64,000 bases of DNA from Platycnemis pennipes (lineage: Eukaryota; Arthropoda; Insecta; Odonata; Platycnemididae), in the NCBI GenBank assembly GCA_933228895.1, contig OW121856.1, positions 111,637,027-111,701,026 of the forward strand. Reading direction: 5' to 3'. Numbering within the stretch: the first letter of the stretch is position 1; each line of letters opens with the position of its first letter. The translations under genes were made by a program, and so were the position numbers. The notes under the pieces were generated by a model. That model saw nothing but the letters and a program-made list of their open reading frames with translations, ran no database searches and was not told where the DNA came from. Shown piece after piece: positions 10,866 to 23,027 of this stretch.

Positions 10866-11747
10866 CTAGGTCTGTGTAGAGATACTGATCTTTGGAACGG
10901 GAGTGTGCATTACAGCAGCGTAGGAACGGTAGAAGGTAGGGGCAGCTAGCGCCCGGTGCTTCTTACGCGCTTCAAAATAAGGGATCTTTTCCACCGTTTT
11001 AATTTCCAATATTTTTCGTTCCTCCTGTAGCTTGGGACACTTCCGGGAGTATGCCGGATGTGCGCCCTCGCAGTTTACACAATTTGGGTCGGATTCACAG
11101 TCTTTCTCTTCATGTTTCTCTTTTCCACAGGTTGGACAGATTTCGCTGTTGACGCATCTTGATGCGATGTGGCCAAAACGTTGGCATTTAAAACACCGCA
11201 TTAGGTTGGGAATAAATGGTCGCACTGGGCACGATTCGTATCCCACAGAAACCCTGTCTGGAAGCTTGTCCAGGGAGAAGGTAAGAATGACGGATGTGGT
11301 GTTAATTATCTCGCCATTCCGCTTTGTCTTTAAGCGACGACAGTCAATAACCCCTTGAGGCGCCATCTCTCTCTTAATTTCGTCCATCTCGACATAGAGA
11401 AGGTCGTAGTTAGTAATAACTCCACGGCAGGTATTTAATGTGGAGTGTACCTCTACTTTAACGGGGATATCGTGGAGTTTCTCCATCTTCAGAAGCTTCG
11501 CACTTTGAGCGTTGTTCGCCGTTTCAATTAGTAGCGTGCCATCCATAAGCTTTTTAACCGAATTCAAATTCCCTGGTATGGTTGACGACAGGACTTTGCT
11601 TATTAAAAACGGAGACACCTTTTTCAGTGACTCACCTCCTTTTTCGCACCTCGTAAGCAAAAACCGCTGATACGCGGTAAGGACTTTATCTCCTCCACCC
11701 TTATCAGTGTGGAATCTTTTAGGTGGTGGTAGATGTTTGTCTGCCAT
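10866..11747 (-). pseudogene. E3 ORF1: RNA-binding protein with RRM-like region and three CCHC knuckles
   Basis: The start was chosen at MADKHLPPPKR (11747) because every copy begins M-x-x-x-x-LPP-x-K; a longer frame runs upstream into the leader. An RRM-like region (LNTCRGVITNYDLL, then QGVIDCRRL) precedes CFKCQRFGHIASRC, CPTCGKEKHEEKDC and CVNCEGAHPAYSRKC, all zinc ligands present. The frame ends early at 10866 after ISISTQT. Homologous sequence continues with further breaks to 10757, so the C-terminal charged tail is lost. In the family this protein coats element RNA. Confidence 0.8.
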
Positions 11748-12362
11748 TCCCCTAATAGCTTTGTCCACCTGTGGCTCCCACTTTGTGGCTCCCCACCCGC
11801 CACGGAGCCACACATTCGGGACGCCGCAGGACGCAAGCCGGTGCCGTCGCCTGGGCTGCCCACGGGGTTATAGCACCCTAGAGGAGGTTGTCGGTTTCGA
11901 GTTGGGTCTCTAATGCACGAGGCCACCAAACTCGTACATCTCCGACCGCCCTACACAGACCCCCACCTCCCTGGCACTCGCCAACGTTAAGCATAACGCC
12001 ACGGAAGCCGATTGACCGGGAGTGGCTAGCTCCCGGCCACCCGTTTACAGCGAATCCGGGGCCAAAGAGGGGTATTGGCCCCCAGTCCATACCGGGCATC
12101 CGACACCCGGCTGGGAACCACGGACCTCACCCTCCAGGATCCCCTTCTCCTCCTTACGGGTCTCCGCACACGGCAAACATGCGGGTGGATCGCAGGCCAG
12201 GCGGTGTGGCCGCACACAGACAGTTGCTCCACAAAACTGTCCGGGCTCAATCCTTGCTGGCACGGGGGTTTGTTTTCGGGGTTTTCTCCCCACCCTTTTA
12301 GGCGCCTCTTACGACAAGCAGAGATACTGCGGTAGTATTCTCAATCCCCCTACCCGCAGGGG
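11748..12362 (-). promoter_or_regulatory. 5' leader of E3
   Basis: This is homologous to the leaders of B, G and H, including the ccctacccgcaggg terminus and the gtcgcctcttacgac hairpin near 12303-12317. LINE leaders of this type normally hold an internal pol II promoter (family knowledge). The frames that run through it are not conserved between copies and are not called. Confidence 0.7.
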
Positions 12363-13079
12363 GTGGCATTGTGGGTATTTATGTCCATTGGAGGAGGGTA
12401 TTCCAACATGGACGAAGTATTTTCCACTCTGGGAATAAAAGGTATTGACAAAGAAACTTTCAGGTTGAGGCTGGTATGTAGTTATACACTATTCCTTAAT
12501 GTCATTTGTTTTCTCGAACACTTTCTAATATATCTTCTGATCAGTTTTTAGGCATGGGAAGACGTTCTTCTGGAGTTGATGCTGCAGTCAGGCCGAGAGG
12601 AAGTCTTTGGCAATAGAGGCTGGCGACGTCACATCTTCCGTAACACGGTCATAATTGTCATTGTCGTTGGTCTCAAACAAGTCACGGACATCGGTACACG
12701 GCTCTTTCAGTAGTTGTACGCGTTATTGGCATCGCACGAAAAAATTACTTCATTTAAAGCCGCTTGACACAACAATTTTTTATACAATATCTTGTACAAA
12801 CGCTTGTATACACTGAACGAAATTGTATGCGTGTCTGAATGGAATTAGAACAGGTTCATTTTCCGTACAGTCATTCAGAAATTCGTACAAGCGTTCACAC
12901 AATTTGACGCTTCACACGGTACTATTCCCTCATACAAGCGTCTGTACAAGAAATTGTGCAAAAAAATATATCTTGTAAAGCGGTCTTAAGACGACCGAAA
13001 TAAATACTGCTCCATGTATATATGTATTTAGAGAAATTAGGGAAATCGACCAAACATGAACACTGCTAAAAAAATGGGA
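12363..13079. other. No recognisable feature
   Basis: Unassigned AT-rich DNA between the 5' end of E3 and the MULE remnant. Several cttgtaca/tgtacaag palindromic words recur between about 12790 and 12970 (for example cttgtacaaacgcttgtata), hinting at the end of an unknown inverted-repeat element, but no boundary can be fixed. Confidence 0.4.
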
Positions 13080-14420
13080 TTCCTCCTCAGGTGCTATGGA
13101 AGCTGTAATGGTGATCCAAGCATTTCGATCCAGCAAGCAACTTCATGACTTAGAGTACCATTACCTTGTTGGAGACGGCGACTCCAGCGTCATGAAGAAA
13201 GTAAGGAAACTATGCCATATGGTAGGCATATTTAAACAATTGAATGCGCTGATCACGCTGTGAAGTGTTATACCAAAACCTTGTTTAAAATTGCGGAGGT
13301 GAGGCCCAATTTAAAAGGTATTCTACTGAAAGTAAAAATTTAACTATTGAAAAAAGTTTAAGTTTAAAAAAAGTAAACGTATCTCGTGCAGCTATTACGC
13401 ACAATGCAACAGAAATAAATATCGTTGAGTCCTTAGTGTATGATTTGAAAAATGGACCGAAACATGTATTTGGGTGTCACGCATCATGCCGAGATTACTT
13501 TTGTCCAGAAGGCAGACAGACAAGTGCATTTAGTGGCATGAGACCCTATAGTTGCTTGTTTGCATGTCAATTTTGCCTGCTTGATGAACATCACCCCCTG
13601 CCACACACCCTCTCGGTGGCTTGCAAGATATATCATAGATGTAGATGAACAACTCTCTTGCCTCCTTTTGGCCAACCTTGTTGCCGCTTGCACGCACTAA
13701 CGGAACCTTTGACAGGCAGACGAAGACTTAGAATGAGGAAGAAAATGCGTGCCTTGAAAACATTGAAGTGGCTCTGATGCCGCTTATCCGTAAATCTGGT
13801 CAGTTGATTACCAATGACACCAGTAATCATGCGGAAAATTTTGTCTGTTGTGGCCAAATTTTCTGGCGGAAAACAAGGGAATACGGGCAAAAGGGGATAT
13901 TATCAGCAGAGGGCTTACGACGCTGGTCTTGATTTCCAGCTAGGGCCTATGTGGAGGTATTCTGCTTGGAAAGCTCTTACTGGCAGAAGTCCTCACAGAC
14001 CTGTGAAATTCACTTGCCAGAGAATGCTTAAGCGCTTACAAGCAGTAAGGAGATGTCTTGCCAATCAAGGCAAAACGATACAGAAAAATGTGGAAAAGAA
14101 GAATGAGGCTGCTGACTACGGCGAAATGTGCCAAAAATTAGACATGGACCATGAAGAGTTCGAGAAGGAAGTGAACGCTCCGATGAAAAAATTGGAAGTT
14201 ACTCCAGCTTCTAGGGACAAACTGGAGAAACGAAGATGGTGGGAAGAGAGAAAGAATCTCCTAACGTCATCAAACTTTGGAGTTACCTGCAAAAGGCGTA
14301 GAACAAGTTAGTGGGCCCCGATTGTAAAACGACTACTGTACGAGAGTAAATTTAGCAACGAAGCGACACAATATGGGCAGACGCACGTAAGGGAAGTTAC
14401 GCCAAAATTACGGAATTAAA
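13080..14420 (+). pseudogene. Mutator-like (MULE) transposase with start of a YqaJ-type nuclease domain
   Basis: Broken frames in order resemble a protein family annotated in arthropods as Mutator-like transposase joined to a YqaJ recombinase. EYHYLVGDGDSSVMKKV (about 13155-13205) carries the GDGDS acidic motif. HAVKCYTKTLFKIAE follows, then LKNGPKHVFGCHASCRDYFCPE (split here by position: 13440-13505). Next is SNHAENF, then VVAKFSGGKQGNTGKRGYY. After a basic helix region (14020-14090) comes RWWEERKNLLTSSNFG (14237-14282) and LLYESKFSNEATQYG (about 14334-14378), which fit the N-terminus of YqaJ. Multiple stops and frameshifts make it a pseudogene. Family assignment is from memory of motifs. 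Confidence 0.6.
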
Positions 14421-14429
14421 GTTACAATT

Positions 14430-14660
14430 ATTACAACATCCACCGTATTTACAATATTTGGCCCCCCAGTGACTTTGTCTTATTTCTTAACTTGAAGAAA
14501 TGGCTTGGTGGACAAAGGTTTACGTCTAACGAGGAGGTCATCGCCCAAACCAATGCCTATTTTGAGAGGCATCCGAAATCCTACTTTTTGGACGGCTTAA
14601 AAAATTGAAAAAACGCTTAGAAAAATTTATAGAGCTGAAGAGAGATCATGTTTAAAAGAA
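14430..14660 (+). pseudogene. C-terminal fragment of a mariner transposase
   Basis: HPPY appears near 14439. After a frameshift the translation reads FLNLKKWLGGQRFTSNEEV, then YFERHPKSYF and LEKFIELKRDHV with a stop near 14650. These are the hallmark C-terminal motifs of mariner transposases, following the last catalytic Asp. The catalytic core is missing and the SPDLAPSDYF motif is damaged. The fragment follows the YqaJ-like frame almost without a gap, so one element probably landed in the other. Confidence 0.8.
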
Positions 14661-17040
14661 AAAAAATGGAGCTTCGATTGATTTTCCAAAATACTCATCT
14701 GTGATAGCTTCAAACAGTTTAGCTTCAATTACTTTAATGTTTTTACCTTTTCTGAAAATAAGACTCATTGTGTCAATAAAATATTTTCCTGCATCAAGTG
14801 AAAACGGTGAGCTCTTACGGCTAAGAGTATCTATTGAAATGAATTGCTTCCACAAGCCGTAATAGGTGATCCTTTCGTTTGTGGTATAAAGGGGAAAGGG
14901 ACCTTTTAGGAAATGGCAACAGTACCTGTGTTTCTTCTGGCCTGAGAAAGGTCTTCTGGCCAGCAACAAGCTTCAAGGAGTCTGAAGGAGGTCTTGTTAA
15001 TAAACACAACACTTCTTGTAGTTCTACACAGTACACTGGTGCACTTGCACAAACAAACACTGATGTTGGCATGCGCCACTTGTCAAGGGAGGGTAAAAAG
15101 GGAGGAGGGGGAGAACGAACGGTATAAACGTGGAGGTATTTCAGCCACAAAGTCTACTTCTCTTCAGCGTACTGAAGGTGTGTACCTCTAGACAACACGG
15201 CTTTCACTGAGTAAGAATTGGGGCATCCGAAACCATATATATTTGGGAATAGTGCGTAGGGGAGGAAAACTGAACTCATTATGACGGTCACAAGTGACCT
15301 GGGGGGGGTAACGTATTATCGTATGGACCGCCACCCCGGAGTGCGGGAAAGAGGATTTTAGTGGCCGTATTGCCTTTGTAAGTGACTGCCTTCCTAAAGC
15401 ACACGAAAGTAACTGCCCCATGAGACCGATTTTATCTGGTAATGTTTCTCCAACTTATCTCTTATCTAAATGGTTAGTTTACCAGTTTTCGAGTCTCCAG
15501 TTCCAGTGCCCACATTCGATTAAGAATAACACTGCATTCATTGAAAGAACGAAAAATCACGTATTTTCTTAAGGGGGAAATTATGGTGTCATTTTATGTA
15601 ACTAACCTTTTTCCAAGTGTACCTGTGGACATAGCTATCCAAGCATTAGAGAACTGGCTAAAATCACTTTCGTTGATTTCACAGAAAGAGGTTCAATGGG
15701 AGAGGATCTAGGGAAATTCAACTGCACTTGGGTTGGGAGTGGAGCTTGAATTTGGTAAAGGTAACGGTCTTGGGTTGGTGGAAGAGGAGTGAGTTCCTTT
15801 TCTGCCGAAAATCCGGTATTATCAAGTGAGACCACAGGATCTCCATCTGATCCGGCCCTCCTATTCTCGGCAGTAGTGCGATAATTTTTGCACAAGTGTC
15901 AACTGAATTGGAAGTCATGGTGCCACAATTCGGACAGAAACCGGAAAGCACAAACCCTAACTCACCGAAAAACACTAAGAATTCAAATACTCGAGAGTAT
16001 GAAGCGAAAAAATCTAGTTACACAGAGAAATCAAGGAAATCCTCATCGAGAACACTGACCACCTGGCATGAAAAGACAGCTTAACCACGCTCTGCTACCA
16101 ATTGCAGCGTTTCCCGAATGAGAAATAGCTTCACGAGAAACGCTCGTCCAGGGGACAAAATTCTTTCCAAACTCGGGTGAGCAAGATTACGTCAAATATA
16201 GAACAAAAACAAAAGAATGAGAATCTAGCTATAACAAACACTGCAATTCAACAACCAAAGACAAAGCAAGTACAAACCAAGAAATTGAAATACTCTTCCC
16301 AATTCAGGGACACCCTAATAACTTGCACCAATGGCCCCTAGGAGACTCTCGAGAATGACGAAGTCTCCAAAGTAGCTAACTCGAGACTGGCGTAGCCAAG
16401 AAGTGAACTCGTTGCCGTCTCGACTCGAACAGAGGGCGTGAGAGGAGAGGTATTTACTGGCATAAGGAGGGGGTATTGTCAGCAAGGACAAAGTGGAGCA
16501 GTGAGGTTTAACTTGGTATTCGTCAGTAGGTACAATTTGAGGGGAGGGAAAGTGGTATGAGTGAAGAGGGCTGGGTGGAAGTTTATCATCTTAACGGCTT
16601 GTACGACGGCCTAACTTCTGGTCTTCCTCCGCAGTCGGGGCTATATAAGTGAGGGCAACCCCGGTGAGGAAGCGGCACGCTTTGTCGGAACGCTGCTGTC
16701 CGGAATCGATGCATTTTGGAATTGTTGGCGTAGTTGGCTCCGACTGTCGTGCAAGTCCTTCGGCTAATTAGTCCGCCGAGGGGTAAAGTCCAACGAGGGG
16801 AGGGGGGTACCAAAAAATACTACAGGAAGCTTGGCAGTTACCGCAATTGATTCGATAAATGCTAGAGTTTTCGGTAGTGGGAATTTTATTTTTAGTGTTG
16901 CCAAAGAGATATCTCATTGCGTGGTCTTTTTTGTGTGTAGTGGAGCTCTTGATTAGACGCCTGAATTTGTGCTTCTTAATTATGTTGTTTACCAGTGATT
17001 CCTGGAATCTATTCTGTCTAGCAACACTTTTGAGTAGTAG
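14661..17040. other. Unassigned DNA with short unrecognised frames
   Basis: A minus-strand frame at 14652-14969 (SIDTLSRKSSPFSLDAGKYF, ITDEYFGKSIEAP) has moderately protein-like composition, but I recognise no family and no partner exon. Other frames at 15635-15975 and 16586-16813 are short. A ggggggggtaacg tract lies at 15301. No repeats or RNA genes are recognised. Confidence 0.3.
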
Positions 17041-17380
17041 TAGTTGTAGTTAAGGGTGCGTCGACGGCTGAAGTTGCACCGCTAGTAATAGTATTATCAT
17101 TTAAAGCGTGCGCCTACGGCATGGTCATTGTGCACCTCTGCTTATATTAAACGAAAAGTTGCGTAAGAAAAAAAATAATGATCCAAACTAAATCGACATA
17201 TTCCTTGTAACCTCATGTATTCTGAGATTTATAGTCGTTGAAAGAGCCCGCTAATTTGACAGGGTCATCACATAAAATGTCGGAGAGATCTCCTTCAATT
17301 TCGTATTTTCTCCGCATAACCTCGTATGTGCGACATTCCGTAAGGAGTCGCATTCATTGCATATAGACTGTTCTTTGTTA

Positions 17381-19113
17381 TTAGAGAATAGAAAAGAGTG
17401 CGTAAGCACTATGACCTATACGCAAACGGGTTACGGCTACTTCCTCTCTCCTAGATTTACGAATAGATGTCGCCCACGATCCAGTGCTGCTTTTGATTGA
17501 GCGTAGTTTATTGTTGACCATCGTTTGCCATGTGGTATCCCATTCTCTACTGCAAGTTCTCCTAAGTGAGACTCTCAGGTCTGTCGGTAGAATGAAGTTA
17601 ATGTCTATATTTGGTCTGCTTAACGCAAGTTTAGCAGCCGCGTCCGCTGCCTCGTTACCTGCGATGCCGCCGTGGCTTGGAACCCACGCAAACTTTGACA
17701 CCTCGATCCTTAAGTTCGTATATGGCAGTGTGTATATCTTGGATCAATGGATTGTCAGGCTGGTAACAGGCAATAGACCTGAGGACACTGAGAGAGTCAG
17801 AACATACAAGGAATGAAGACTTCCGATGGCGTATACTCTCTAGAGCTAATTTGATAGCCGTTAGCTCCGGCGTAAAGACACTACTCATAGGATGCAGCTT
17901 TGCCTGCGATATTTTGTGCAAGATGGAGAATGCACATGCACAGGCAGAGGGAGATTTTGATCCGTCGGTGAATATAGGGGTGAACTTTGAGTTCTTATAA
18001 AGAAATTCTTTAAAAGCGGCCTTGAGCTCGCTGGGGAGAGCTGCATTTTTACTACGCGAAGTCAGATCTACGTTGATGACTGGCCTGGGTGTTCTCCACG
18101 GAGGGTGCTTAGGATTGCGGATCCTGTCAAGTGGTGGGAGCGTAAGGCCTATCTCCGAGATTAAATTGTGCAGCCTCACACCTACCAGTTTCGTTGCCGT
18201 GCGTCTTCTATTAAAAATATCGATAAAACGTGGTTTAAAAATTATTTTAAAACAAGGGTGCGAGTCTTGAGCGGCTATTTTGCTGGCATAGTTGAGCATT
18301 AGAATATTTCTCCTCGCCTCCAAGGGTGTTTCTCCAGCATCACTGTGGATGCTGGGCACTGGACTCGTTATAAATACCCCGGTTGACAGCCTCAAGCCCG
18401 TGTTGTGTGCTGAGGTAATACTTCTCAAGTATGATTTACGGGTGGCGCCGTAAATGAAGGAGCCGTAGTCAATTTTTGTTTTGACTAAAGACCGGTATAG
18501 TAGCAACATCGAGCTTCTGTCCGCTCCCCGTGATCTGTTTGATAAAACGCGTAAAATATTTAGAAATGCATGGCATCTTGTTTTTAAAAATGTCATGTGA
18601 TCCTTCCAGTTAAGTCGCCGGTCTAAGACCAATCCTAAAAACCGAGTTGATTCCACACCACTTAATATGCTGTTACCGAGTCGCAGTTTGGGTTGAGGGA
18701 ACACACCCTTGCCTCTATAGAAGTGAATTTATTTCGTTTTCTCCTCAGAAACCGATAGCGATTTTCTCGAGACCAAGAAAGTAGCCGGTTGAGGGTCATC
18801 TGCAGCTGTCGTTCAGCCATTGCTATTTTTGTGGAACGACAGAATATAGCTAGGTTATCCACGAAGAGGGATGCTTCCTTTGGTGATGAGATACAATCGG
18901 TAACACTGTTCATGGCTATGGCGAATAATGTTACGCTTAACACCGAACCTTGTGGAATGCCGTTTTCCTGGGTGTAAGCCCTTGAAAGGCAATTGCCGAT
19001 CCTCACCCTAAACTTTCGATTATCCAAAAAATTTTGGATAAACGTCGGCAGATTTCCAGAAAATCCCTACTTAGGAAGGGATTCCAATATCTTGAAGCGC
19101 CAGGTTGTATCGT
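17381..19113 (-). pseudogene. X ORF2 fragment: RT palm/thumb, RNase H, tail start
   Basis: On the minus strand: NGIPQGSVLSVTLFAIAMNS near 18960, FVDNLAIFC near 18865 (the second catalytic Asp of the usual FVDD is Asn), then thumb and connection (FLGLVLDRRLNW, IDYGSFIYGA). RNase H follows, with IFTDGSKS, TPELTAIKLAL, VCSDSLS and GNEAADAAAKLAL. The Cys/His tail is only partly readable. At least two frameshifts break it (near 18680 and 17690). In the intact family this polyprotein nicks the target and primes reverse transcription there. Confidence 0.85.
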
Positions 19114-19125
19114 ATGCTTTCTCGA
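19114..19125. repeat. Left target-site duplication of LINE B (ATGCTTTCTCGA)
   Basis: Twelve bases identical to 24785-24796 on the other side of B. They lie within the EKAYD codons of the RT in X. Confidence 0.9.
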
Positions 19126-19146
19126 GTAGTAGTAGTGTTGTTGTTT

Positions 19147-19182
19147 AAGGGTGCGTCGACGTCCAGGTCATTTTGCACCCTT
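19147..19182 (-). promoter_or_regulatory. 3'-terminal stem-loop of B
   Basis: AAGGGTGC (19147-19154) pairs with GCACCCTT (19175-19182), an 8-bp stem and the longest of the set. The loop carries gtcgac and ggtca, as in the other copies. Likely RT recognition element (inference). Confidence 0.7.
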
Positions 19183-19260
19183 GTCTCTTCAACTAACGTT
19201 ATTGTGTATCTAATTACCACTACTATTTCTTAAAGAACTTATTTCCATTTTATCTTATCC

Positions 19261-22200
19261 TTACAATTTAGGGAAGAGCCCAATAACTTTTAGAAATAAT
19301 ATTATGCTATCAAGTTCATTAGGGTGATCCCCTAGGAGATTTTCTAGGCCTCCCCTAATTTTTAGCCGCCTTCGAACGTCCCGGTATTTATCACACTCTG
19401 TCAGGATATGCCTAATGCTGAGAGGAGAGTCGCATTCTTCACACCGAGGTGGAGTTCTCTCTTCAGTGAAGAGGTAGGAGTGAGTCAGGGGACTGTGCCC
19501 TATCCTCAGACGTGTGATGATGACCTCCTCCCGGCGGCTATTCCTGACGGACGTGGGCCACGCTGACGTTACCTGTTTGATATTGCGTAACTTATTATTA
19601 TCTACGGCATTCCATTCCTCCTTCCACCGCTTAAAGACTGAAGTCCTCAGTTGTGCCTGAAGATCTTCATATGGTACCAGGGTCAACGCGGGATTGTCTT
19701 CATTCAGAGCATCCTTCGCAGTTGCATCAGCTAACTCATTCCCGACAATTCCCATGTGGCTGGGAACCCAAAGAAAAAGGACAGTAACTCCCTTCCCTTG
19801 AAGGGTGAACAGCGACGCGTGTATCTCCTGACAAATTGGGTGCATAGAAGTGTAATCGGAAATGGAATTGAGGGCACTTAGAGAATCTGTGCAGATTGCG
19901 AAGGACCCTCTGCTGCCGTCTATCCCACACAGAGCGATCTTGATTGCAGAAAGCTCCGCCGTGTACACACTGCAGAGTGGGCTAAGTTTTGCTTTGAGCG
20001 CTCCGTGATGAGACGAAACGACAGCGCAGGCACATGACGTAGAAGACTTCGACCCATCTGTAAACACGGGGACAACATTGGGGTGGCTGCTCAGGAACAT
20101 TGTGAAAGCGCTCTGGCACTCAGCAGCAGTGATGGATGACTTAGGCCGATCGCTAATGAGCATCTTGATTTTAGGAGTAGGAGTGAGCCATGGTGGGTGG
20201 TTAGATCACCCGATAGGGTATAAATCCGGTAAACCAACTCCTCGCTCTCGTATAAAATAATTAAAACGCACATTGGCTGGCCGAGTGGCCTTTGTCTTAC
20301 GATTAAAAATATCTAAAAACCTTGGTTTTAAAAACAAGTTAAAACATGGGTGCGTCTTCATCGCTAAAACCTTCGCAGCGTAGTTACACATAAGCAGGTT
20401 CCTTCGGTGGTACAATGGTGGTTCCCCTGCATCGCAGTATATGCTCAGGACTGGGCTGGTCCGAAAAGCCCCCGTACATAGCCGTAGACCGGCATTGTGT
20501 ACTACGGTCAGTGGTCGAAGATACGACTCACTAGCGGAGGAATATACAAATGATCCATAGTCTATTTTTGAGCGCACAAGTGAGCGGTACAAAAGGAGTA
20601 ACGTCTTTCGATCTGCGCCCCACGAAGCGTGGCTTAAAAACTTAAAAATGTTTAACGTCCGTAGACAGTTATCTTTTAAGAACCTGACATGTTCCCGCCA
20701 ATTTAGTTTGCTATCAAAGATAATACCTAAGAAGCGGACTGAGTCAACAAATGGTATAATTCTGCTACCTAGTCGTAATGCAGGGGGAATATGAAGCCCC
20801 CGTAGCCGCGTGAAGTGCACACATTTGGTTTTTTCATTTGAGAATCGAAAGCCGTTGCTTTTGGCCCAGTAACTCAATTTGTTTAAGGTCAGCTGGATTT
20901 GTCTGGATACATTGACTAATTTAGATGACCTGCAGAATATCGCCAGGTCATCAACAAATAGTGAGCCTATCACTGGCGATTGTATGCATTTTACGACGTC
21001 ATTGATAGCGATTGCAAACAGCGTTACACTCAGAACGGAGCCCTGGGGAACTCCGTTATCTTGTTTGTAGGGGCCAGAAAGATGCTTGCCTACTCTCACT
21101 TTGAAAACTCTATCAGTCAAAAAGTTTTTAATAAAAATGGGTAAATTACCCCTAAAACCCCATTCATGCAATGTTTTTAAAATCTTCCTCCGCCACACCC
21201 GATCATAAGCTTTCTCCAAATCAAAAAAGACGCCCACAACATGTTGGCGAAGGATAAAGGCTTCCTGAATAAAATTATCTATTCGGACCAAGTGATCAGA
21301 GGTGGAGCGGCCCCGTCGAAATCCACATTGGATGTTGGAAAGTAGGTTTTTGCGCTCCAGCCACCAAATGAGACGCCGATTCACCATTCTTTCCATCACC
21401 TTACAGAGGCAGCTTGTGAGGGATATAGGTCTGTAACTACTTGGGTCAGCTCTGTCTTTTCCTTGCTTATGAATAGGAACGATAACCGCCTCCCGCCAGG
21501 ATGGTGGGAAGGTGCCCTCAGCCCATAGTTGATTAAGGGTCTGGAGCACATCCGTCAAGGCCATCTCCGGAAGATTCCGAAGAAAAGCGTTGTGGACTCT
21601 GTCCAGTCCTGGGGAAGTGTTCCGGGAGTCAGCTATGGCCGACCTTAGTTCCCATTTTGAAAACGGGATATTATAATCAGCCACTATCCGCGTTTCATTA
21701 AAGCATAGACGGCAGGAGTCTTGCCGTCTTTTTATCCCTAGGAAAATATCATTATAGCTGGCGTCGCTGCTGGTGTGCGCTAGTGATTTCCCATACACAT
21801 CCGCGATTGCAGGTGGAGATGTTATTATATTGCTTCCCACTTTAAGAAATGTGATGCCGAGATTTTGGTGGCTGCCCATTATACTTCTCACTTTGTTCCA
21901 CACCCTTGCTATAGGGGTCCTACTATTCACACTTGTTACGAATTCCCTCCAGGAAGTCCTTTTGGCTTCTTTCACCGCCCTGCGAGCTTTCGCTCGAAGT
22001 CGCCGGAAAGAAGACAGGTTGGTAGCGGTGGGGTATTTATTAAAAATACGCAAGGCTCTTTTGCGTGCTCGAATTGCCATGGCGCATTCATTGTTCCACC
22101 ACGGAACTGCAGGCCTCTTGGTGACGCGCACTGATTGAGGAACGCTTAAAGTTGCCGCTTCAATAATGCTTCTTGTCAGAGCCTCGCAGTTAAAAATGCC

Positions 22201-22962
22201 GTCACGATTTTGATCATGAGTATACGTAAAATTTGTTTTACAAAGAGGCCAGTCTCCTTTCTTGATAATCCAGGTACCTGACTGAATTAAATCAGGATTA
22301 AATCCATCGTCTCTGTTGATAAAAAGAGGAAAGTGATCGCTGCCGCAAAGATCGTGATGCACAGACAACTGAATTGTATTCAGCAAAGAGCTCGACGCAA
22401 TGCATAGGTCAATGCTTGAAAATTGACCGTTAAAAGAATTGAAACGGGTTTTCTCCCCACTATTTAATAAAAACAAATTAAAATCTAAAATAAAATTGGC
22501 TAAAATACGCCCCCTGCGGTCGCACTGTGCCCTGGAACTGCCCCATAGGGTGTTGTGAGCATTAAAGTCGCCAACTAAAATAAATGGCTGAGGTAGTTGA
22601 CGGACAAGAGATTCTAATTGAGGGCGGGTAACCGGAGCACCCTCCTGGAGATAGACGTTGCATACAGTCATCGGCTGTGGGGCGTGCACTGTTACGGCCA
22701 CCACTTGAAAAGGTGTGTTTAAATGCACTCGGGAGGTGTAAAGGGCCTCCCGAATTGCAACCACCACTCCACCCTGGGCTCGTTGGCCGCTGGTGTCATC
22801 AAATCTAAAACAGTTAAAACCTTTTAGAACTCCCTTGTCCGTTCCTTTAAAATGCGTCTCTTGGAGACAAACACAACACGGGTTAAAATTACGTATTAAA
22901 ATGTCTAACTCCTCTTTATGTCTATAAAAACCGTTGCAGTTCCACTGCAAAATAAAAGCCAT
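19261..22962 (-). pseudogene. B ORF2: APE endonuclease-RT-RNase H, one in-frame stop
   Basis: The reading frame spans 1,233 sense positions (3,702 nt with stop) and is interrupted only by TGA at codon 919 (20208-20206), where G has TCA. Domains by residue: endonuclease 1-225 (QWNCNG, LQETHF, GDFNAHN, SSIDLCI, GSDHFPLF); RT with FFDLEKAYD near 577, NGVPQGSVLS near 640 and FVDDLAIFC near 667; RNase H from FTDGSKS near 965 through TAELSAIK, CTDSLSA and GNELADA; then a CEEC...HILTEC tail near 1172. All visible catalytic acidic residues are kept. Endonuclease plus RT would still be made as a 918-residue product; RNase H would need readthrough. Confidence 0.93.
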
Positions 22963-23027
22963 TAAAATATAAATAAATAAATAAATATATATGTTAAAAA
23001 TAAAAAGCCGAGCGATCTGTATTTAAA

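Larger units (their letters stand above)
10757..12362 (-). mobile_element. LINE E3, leader plus ORF1 only, minus strand
   Basis: On the minus strand this begins at the conserved 5' terminus (about 12362), carries a leader of about 615 nt and most of ORF1, and stops at 10757 where the plus-strand E2 tail begins. ORF2 is absent. Either E2 inserted and a deletion followed, or the two were joined by recombination; no flanking duplication decides between them. Confidence 0.75.
17041..19125 (-). mobile_element. LINE X, family II, 3' portion (left of the B insertion)
   Basis: This includes the gtagtag-type 3' tail (17041-17050), the family stem-loop (GGTGC 17055-17059, GCACC 17076-17080), a 3' UTR and a decayed ORF2 from RT palm to RNase H. 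It is cut at 19125 by LINE B. The remaining piece resumes at 24785 after the duplicated target atgctttctcga. Family II signatures include AYDTTWR-type sequence at the junction and MNSVTDC in RT. Confidence 0.85.

Noticed and set aside
11888..12438. Several 70-140 codon frames across the LINE leader, on both strands (also at 24.3-24.8, 47.6-48.2 and 54.0-54.6 kb)
   Set aside because: They overlap each other and do not keep frame between copies. The GC-rich leader simply lacks stops.
20206..20208. Programmed readthrough at the TGA between RT and RNase H in B
   Set aside because: G has TCA at this site and J is open here, so it is a private nonsense change.
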